DNA of 64,000 nt from RHLJ01 sp965247355 (lineage in GTDB: Bacteria > Bacteroidota > Rhodothermia > Balneolales > Balneolaceae), in contig OZ252011.1 of assembly GCA_965247355.1 (NCBI GenBank), positions 496,001 through 560,000 on the forward strand, given 5' to 3'. This document shows positions 60,376 through 64,000 of the stretch, in pieces (position 1 is the stretch's first letter; the number at the start of each line of letters is the position of its first letter). Made by a program: the position numbers and the translations under genes. The notes under the pieces were generated by a model that worked only from the letters and a program-made list of their open reading frames with translations, was not told the DNA's origin and searched no databases.

Positions 60376-61155
60376 TTACCTGAATGTGACCCAAACCCCA
60401 TGATTTTCAGAAGGGGGAAGCCAGTCTGGTGGCAAAATATCTGTACTATCGAACTGAATACCCAGTATTTGAGAATCACTCAGAGTTGCATCGTCAATGA
60501 TAAAATCATATCCATTAATTCGATAAACAGCATTTTCTTTTTCATCAGGTGTACGGATTATTCCATGAAATTCAGCTCCTAATTCAATAAGTAACTCTGT
60601 AAATAATGGTGATGCAGTTATCCATACAGCCTTAATACCTCTAACATTATTCGAATGAGTTGTTATTGAATCCGGATCAGAAATGGAATTCTCGTAATTA
60701 ATGAAATAAAAACTGGTAATCCCTTTATTTTCAAATGTTAAATATGAGAATGGATTACCTGAATTTACATTATAGCTCAGCCCCAGTTCATCTGCTTTTT
60801 TCTGGACTATATTTAAAGGGGCTCTTAATGCAATAAAAATTCCTCCTACCTTTAAATCCAGGAAATCCCGATATCTTTCAGCTAATTCATCTCCCGGATC
60901 TCCTTTAACGGTCATAAGTTCAACAGAACTTCCATCTTTAAATTTGATGTGTTTGTTTAATAATCCATTGCTGTGAAGTCTTCCATCCTTGAAAGTAAAT
61001 CCTAAATCAGAATAACTTTTAGTTGCTTTATCAAGATCCGATACTGCAATTGTAATGTGATCCAGAGAAACGTCGGAAACATTTGTCTGAGCTATAGAAG
61101 TATTGGAAATGATTAGAGTGAATATAATAGAATACAGAAACGGCTTAGTTGACAT
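60376..61155 (-). CDS. Exported VOC/glyoxalase-like protein
   Basis: The protein has 259 residues with a signal peptide (FLYSIIFTLIISNTSIA, cut before QTN). A glyoxalase_3-like VOC fold follows: VSLDHITIAVSDLDKATKSYSDLGFTFKDG, IKFKDGSSVELMTV, and a second half with GIKAVWITASPLFTELLIELGAEF. The His of LDHITIA and Glu of VELMTV match typical metal ligands of the fold. Most VOC proteins are cytoplasmic; an exported form may bind a ligand or metal. It ends 3 bp from the aguA stop (convergent) and is divergent from the aromatic amino acid hydroxylase. Confidence 0.78.
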   Translation of the reverse strand: MSTKPFLYSIIFTLIISNTSIAQTNVSDVSLDHITIAVSDLDKATKSYSDLGFTFKDGRLHSNGLLNKHIKFKDGSSVELMTVKGDPGDELAERYRDFLDLKVGGIFIALRAPLNIVQKKADELGLSYNVNSGNPFSYLTFENKGITSFYFINYENSISDPDSITTHSNNVRGIKAVWITASPLFTELLIELGAEFHGIIRTPDEKENAVYRINGYDFIIDDATLSDSQILGIQFDSTDILPPDWLPPSENHGVWVTFR

Positions 61156-61311
61156 ATATCAGAGAAAAACGTTTATCAGGTTACAATCTAAAATAAAGCT
61201 TTAATCTTATTTTGCTTAACAACATTTCACTTCAAAATCTGCTCAAAAAGCCCTAATTTAAAAGCACTCATCGTTGGTCGTTCGTAATTCTAACATGGCA
61301 AAGTATATTTA

Positions 61312-63072
61312 ATGGCTCATTTCGAATTAAACGAAGTTACCAGTAAACTCCCAAAGCACTTACATAAATTTATAGTCCGGCAACCCTATGAGGAATACAC
61401 ATCTCAGAATCAGGCGGTTTGGCGATATGTTATGCGAATGAATGTGGACTATCTGAGTAAGGTAGCACATGGATCATACGTTGATGGTTTAGCCGCTACA
61501 GGAATTACCGTGGATGATATTCCCAGAATGGCAGGAATGAACCGGATTCTAAAAAATATTGGATGGGCAGCAGTTTCTGTGGATGGATTCATCCCTCCTA
61601 ATGCATTCATGGAATTTCAGGCTTATAATGTTCTTGTGATAGCCTCGGATATGAGAACCATTGATCATATTGAATACACACCCGCACCTGATATTATTCA
61701 TGAAGCCGCTGGACATGCTCCCATAATAGCTAATCCGGAATATGCAGAGTATTTGCGCAGATTTGGAGAAATTGGAAGTAAAGCGATCTCTTCTTCAGAA
61801 GATTATGAAATGTATGAGGCCATTCGGTTGCTTTCTATCTTAAAGGAAGATCCTAATTCATCGGACGAAGAAATCAATGCCGCACAGAAACAGGTCGAAG
61901 ATTTACAGAATAATATGACTGAGCTTTCCGAAATGGCAAAAATCCGGAATCTGCATTGGTGGACGGTTGAATATGGGCTTATAGGGGATGTCGACAATCC
62001 AAAGATTTATGGGGCAGGATTGCTTTCATCTATTGGAGAAAGTAAAGCATGTTTACAACCCTCCGTAAAGAAAATCCCATATTCTATAGAAGCTGCAACT
62101 CAGAATTTCGATATCACAAATCAACAACCACAGCTTTTTGTAACTCCAGATTTTGCATATCTGAGTCAGGTACTTGAAGAGTTTGCTAATACCATGGCTT
62201 TAAGAACAGGTGGACTTCAGGGAGTTAAAAAACTAATCGATTCGAAGGGGCTGGGTACGGTTGAGCTCAGCACAGGAATTCAGATTTCAGGGAATTTTAG
62301 CGAAGTGATAGAAGACCCAAAGGGAAGGGTTGCTTACATCCAGACAAAAGGACCTACTGCATTAGCAAATCGGGATAAAGAACTTATTAGTCATGGGACG
62401 TTAAATCATCCGGATGGCTATGGAAGTCCGGTTGGGGAATTGAAAGGCATCAACCTACCGATAGAAGATATGGCTCCCAGAGATCTAGATGCTTATGGAA
62501 TCTACGAGGGTAAAACCAAGCGCTTCGAGTTTGAAAGTGGGGTGATTGTTGAAGGTAGAATCATTACCGGAACCCGGGATCTCAGAGGCAAGATTCTGAT
62601 TATTACAATGGAAGATTGTACTGTAACCTATGGGGATAAAATACTTTTTAAACCGGAATGGGGCATTTATGATATGGCTATTGGTAAGAAAGTTGTGTCT
62701 GCCTACGCCGGTCCGGCAGATGTACACTCATTTGAGGATGTTGGAAAAGTATCGGAGACTAAAACACATAAGATTGTGTATTCAGATCGTGAAAGAGCTT
62801 TATATAAATTATATGAGCAGGTTCGGAAAGTAAGAGAGGAGAAATCGGTCAATTCTGAAGTTATTAGAACAGTTTTTGAAAAATTGAAAACTGAGTTTCC
62901 AAAAGACTGGCTATTGCCACTGGAATTGTATGAGGTGGCGGTGAAGTACGAATTGGATATACAGGATGATTTACTTTCTTATTTAGAACAGTCGAAAGAA
63001 AATCCTTTGTTAACTAAACTTATTGAAAATGGACTGGGGCTTATTCGTAAAGATGCGCTTCAGAAGGTTTAG
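61312..63072 (+). CDS. Aromatic amino acid hydroxylase with C-terminal extension
   Basis: The protein has 586 residues. The catalytic domain of biopterin-dependent phenylalanine-4-hydroxylases is clear: PDIIH130-EAAG-H135-APIIANPEYAEYL supplies two iron His ligands and WWTVE220YG the Glu. LSSIGESKACL is also conserved. Reaction would be Phe to Tyr with tetrahydropterin, but Trp or Tyr cannot be excluded. Bacterial PAH is normally about 260-300 residues; here about 270 further residues follow from near 316 (GIYEGKTKRFEFESGVIVEG, ILIITMEDCTVTYGDKILF), beta-rich and of unknown role, plus a helical end. Similar long forms are known in Bacteroidota. No pterin dehydratase nearby. Confidence 0.92.
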   Translation: MAHFELNEVTSKLPKHLHKFIVRQPYEEYTSQNQAVWRYVMRMNVDYLSKVAHGSYVDGLAATGITVDDIPRMAGMNRILKNIGWAAVSVDGFIPPNAFMEFQAYNVLVIASDMRTIDHIEYTPAPDIIHEAAGHAPIIANPEYAEYLRRFGEIGSKAISSSEDYEMYEAIRLLSILKEDPNSSDEEINAAQKQVEDLQNNMTELSEMAKIRNLHWWTVEYGLIGDVDNPKIYGAGLLSSIGESKACLQPSVKKIPYSIEAATQNFDITNQQPQLFVTPDFAYLSQVLEEFANTMALRTGGLQGVKKLIDSKGLGTVELSTGIQISGNFSEVIEDPKGRVAYIQTKGPTALANRDKELISHGTLNHPDGYGSPVGELKGINLPIEDMAPRDLDAYGIYEGKTKRFEFESGVIVEGRIITGTRDLRGKILIITMEDCTVTYGDKILFKPEWGIYDMAIGKKVVSAYAGPADVHSFEDVGKVSETKTHKIVYSDRERALYKLYEQVRKVREEKSVNSEVIRTVFEKLKTEFPKDWLLPLELYEVAVKYELDIQDDLLSYLEQSKENPLLTKLIENGLGLIRKDALQKV

Positions 63073-63078
63073 TTACCG

Positions 63079-64000
63079 TTAATAAAAAGTACCTGAGTTA
63101 CTAACAAAGGCGATTTTCTTACTATCCGGCGACCAACTTGGAACGTTGATGGTGCCCTGACCGCCGTAAACGTATGCAATAATCTCTGGCTCACCACCTT
63201 CAATCGGCATAAGCCTTATTGTTACTTGTTTGTAAAAAGGATGTTGGGATGGTTCCACATCGGTACCAAAACTCAAAAAAACAATCCACTTACCATCCGG
63301 GGAAACATGGGGAAACCAGTCGTTATAGTTCTTATTAAAAGTAATTTGAGTTTGCTCTGAACCATCGGCGTTCATTCGCCAAAGCTGCATTGCACCTGTT
63401 CGATCGGAATTGAAATAGATATGTTTCCCATCCGGAGAGTATTCAGAACCATCATCAAGACCGGGTGTGTCGGTAAGTTGAGTTTCTTCCATAGTGTTCA
63501 CATCCGCAGCCCAAATATCATACTTTCCGTTTCTTTGCCCAGTAAAAATTACGGTTTGATTATCCGGAGAGATACCATGTAAATAGGAAGCTCCAAATCC
63601 CGACTTAGTTACTTGTTTGGGCGTATCGCTTCCTTCAACAGGAAGAGTGTAAATGGTGGAAGTATTATCATCATCAGGATTATGATGACTGATTGCTAGC
63701 ATACTTCCGTCAAATGAAAGTACATGATCATTGTTATTGTTGGTTGCAAATCCTGTATTAAGTTGAGTGATTTCACCCGAATCTAAATGATAGTTGTATA
63801 GATACCCATTCGAATTATAGATCAGTTTTTTGCCGTCTACCGTCCAGTTTGGAGCCTGTACAGAATGCTCAGATTCAAATAATATTTTCCTGATTCCTGT
63901 CTCTATTTCAAGTACTTCCATTCTGCTCCCAAGATATTCCTGATATTGGACTAAATCTTCCGGAGCAGGTTTTATAATTCGAATATTTTTATAAATTGCT
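63079..64000 (-). CDS. TolB-like beta-propeller protein, partial (N-terminus beyond right edge)
   Basis: At least 306 residues; the frame stays open to the right edge, past the Met at 63921, with KPAPEDLVQYQEYLGSRMEVLEIETG, so the true start is outside. The chain is made of PD40/WD40-like repeats: APNWTVDGKKLIYNS, YLHGISPDNQTVIFTG, DGSEYSPDGKHIYFNSDR, WFPHVSPDGKWIVFLS and VPSWSPDSKKIAFVS. Each has the S-P-D-G-K-x-I/L-x-F motif of TolB propellers. Similar proteins in Bacteroidota are exported or membrane-linked. It converges on the hydroxylase gene at 6 bp. Function is unknown. Confidence 0.87.
   Translation of the reverse strand, partial: AIYKNIRIIKPAPEDLVQYQEYLGSRMEVLEIETGIRKILFESEHSVQAPNWTVDGKKLIYNSNGYLYNYHLDSGEITQLNTGFATNNNNDHVLSFDGSMLAISHHNPDDDNTSTIYTLPVEGSDTPKQVTKSGFGASYLHGISPDNQTVIFTGQRNGKYDIWAADVNTMEETQLTDTPGLDDGSEYSPDGKHIYFNSDRTGAMQLWRMNADGSEQTQITFNKNYNDWFPHVSPDGKWIVFLSFGTDVEPSQHPFYKQVTIRLMPIEGGEPEIIAYVYGGQGTINVPSWSPDSKKIAFVSNSGTFY

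Overview
The window looks like chromosomal DNA of a Balneolota / Rhodothermota-type relative of Bacteroidota. The evidence is AT-leaning sequence, exported proteins ending in the type IX secretion (T9SS) type A sorting domain with the NYPNPFNPST signature, a PorV-family barrel, a TonB-dependent receptor with a carboxypeptidase-regulatory-like N-domain, many Asp-rich lipoproteins, a Rho factor with a long charged/Asn-rich insert, and a mycobacterial-type fused 2-oxoglutarate dehydrogenase. Genus cannot be fixed from sequence reading alone. I see no rRNA, tRNA, CRISPR array, insertion sequence or phage gene.
Layout. 1-3452: three minus-strand exported proteins (a repeat protein cut by the left edge, an NTF2-like protein and a lipoprotein carrying an exact metzincin zinc motif). 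3560-8254: a cyanophycin cluster with synthetase cphA, divergent cyanophycinase cphB, and a convergent isoaspartyl peptidase/asparaginase. 8459-15272: mixed accessory genes (YdeI-like, ring-cleaving dioxygenase-like, VWA lipoprotein, DinB-like, membrane LytTR regulator, unknown secreted protein, exported CbiX-like protein, BP74-like lipoprotein). 15361-23428: central metabolism and membrane genes (fused 2-oxoglutarate dehydrogenase, CrtI-like oxidoreductase, two rhomboids, ispG).
23753-42568 is one plus-strand block of nine genes for starch/maltodextrin use: TonB receptor, giant secreted protein, PorV-like barrel, multi-domain T9SS protein, LacI regulator, three different GH13 amylases (one T9SS-exported, two lipoproteins) and an MFS sugar transporter. 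A LacI-type palindrome sits between the -33 and -7 elements of a Bacteroidota-type promoter in front of the block. No SusD homologue is present.
42654-51284: thioredoxin-like protein without its cysteines, aminotransferase class IV, folC, rho, a small unknown, a lipoprotein beta-carbonic anhydrase, two membrane proteins and an MBL-fold hydrolase. 51370-57260: FAD oxidoreductase plus alanine racemase, FKBP lipoprotein, tatC, and the rpiB-glyA pair. 57462-64000: inositol monophosphatase, aguB and aguA (agmatine to putrescine), an exported VOC protein, a long aromatic amino acid hydroxylase, and a TolB-like propeller cut by the right edge.
How it fits together. The cyanophycin genes store and release Arg and Asp, and aguA/aguB 50 kb away would process arginine-derived agmatine. 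The starch block couples surface amylases, outer-membrane uptake, periplasmic amylases and inner-membrane uptake under one LacI regulator. Several intergenic regions carry related short motifs around the LytTR gene that may mark a small regulon.
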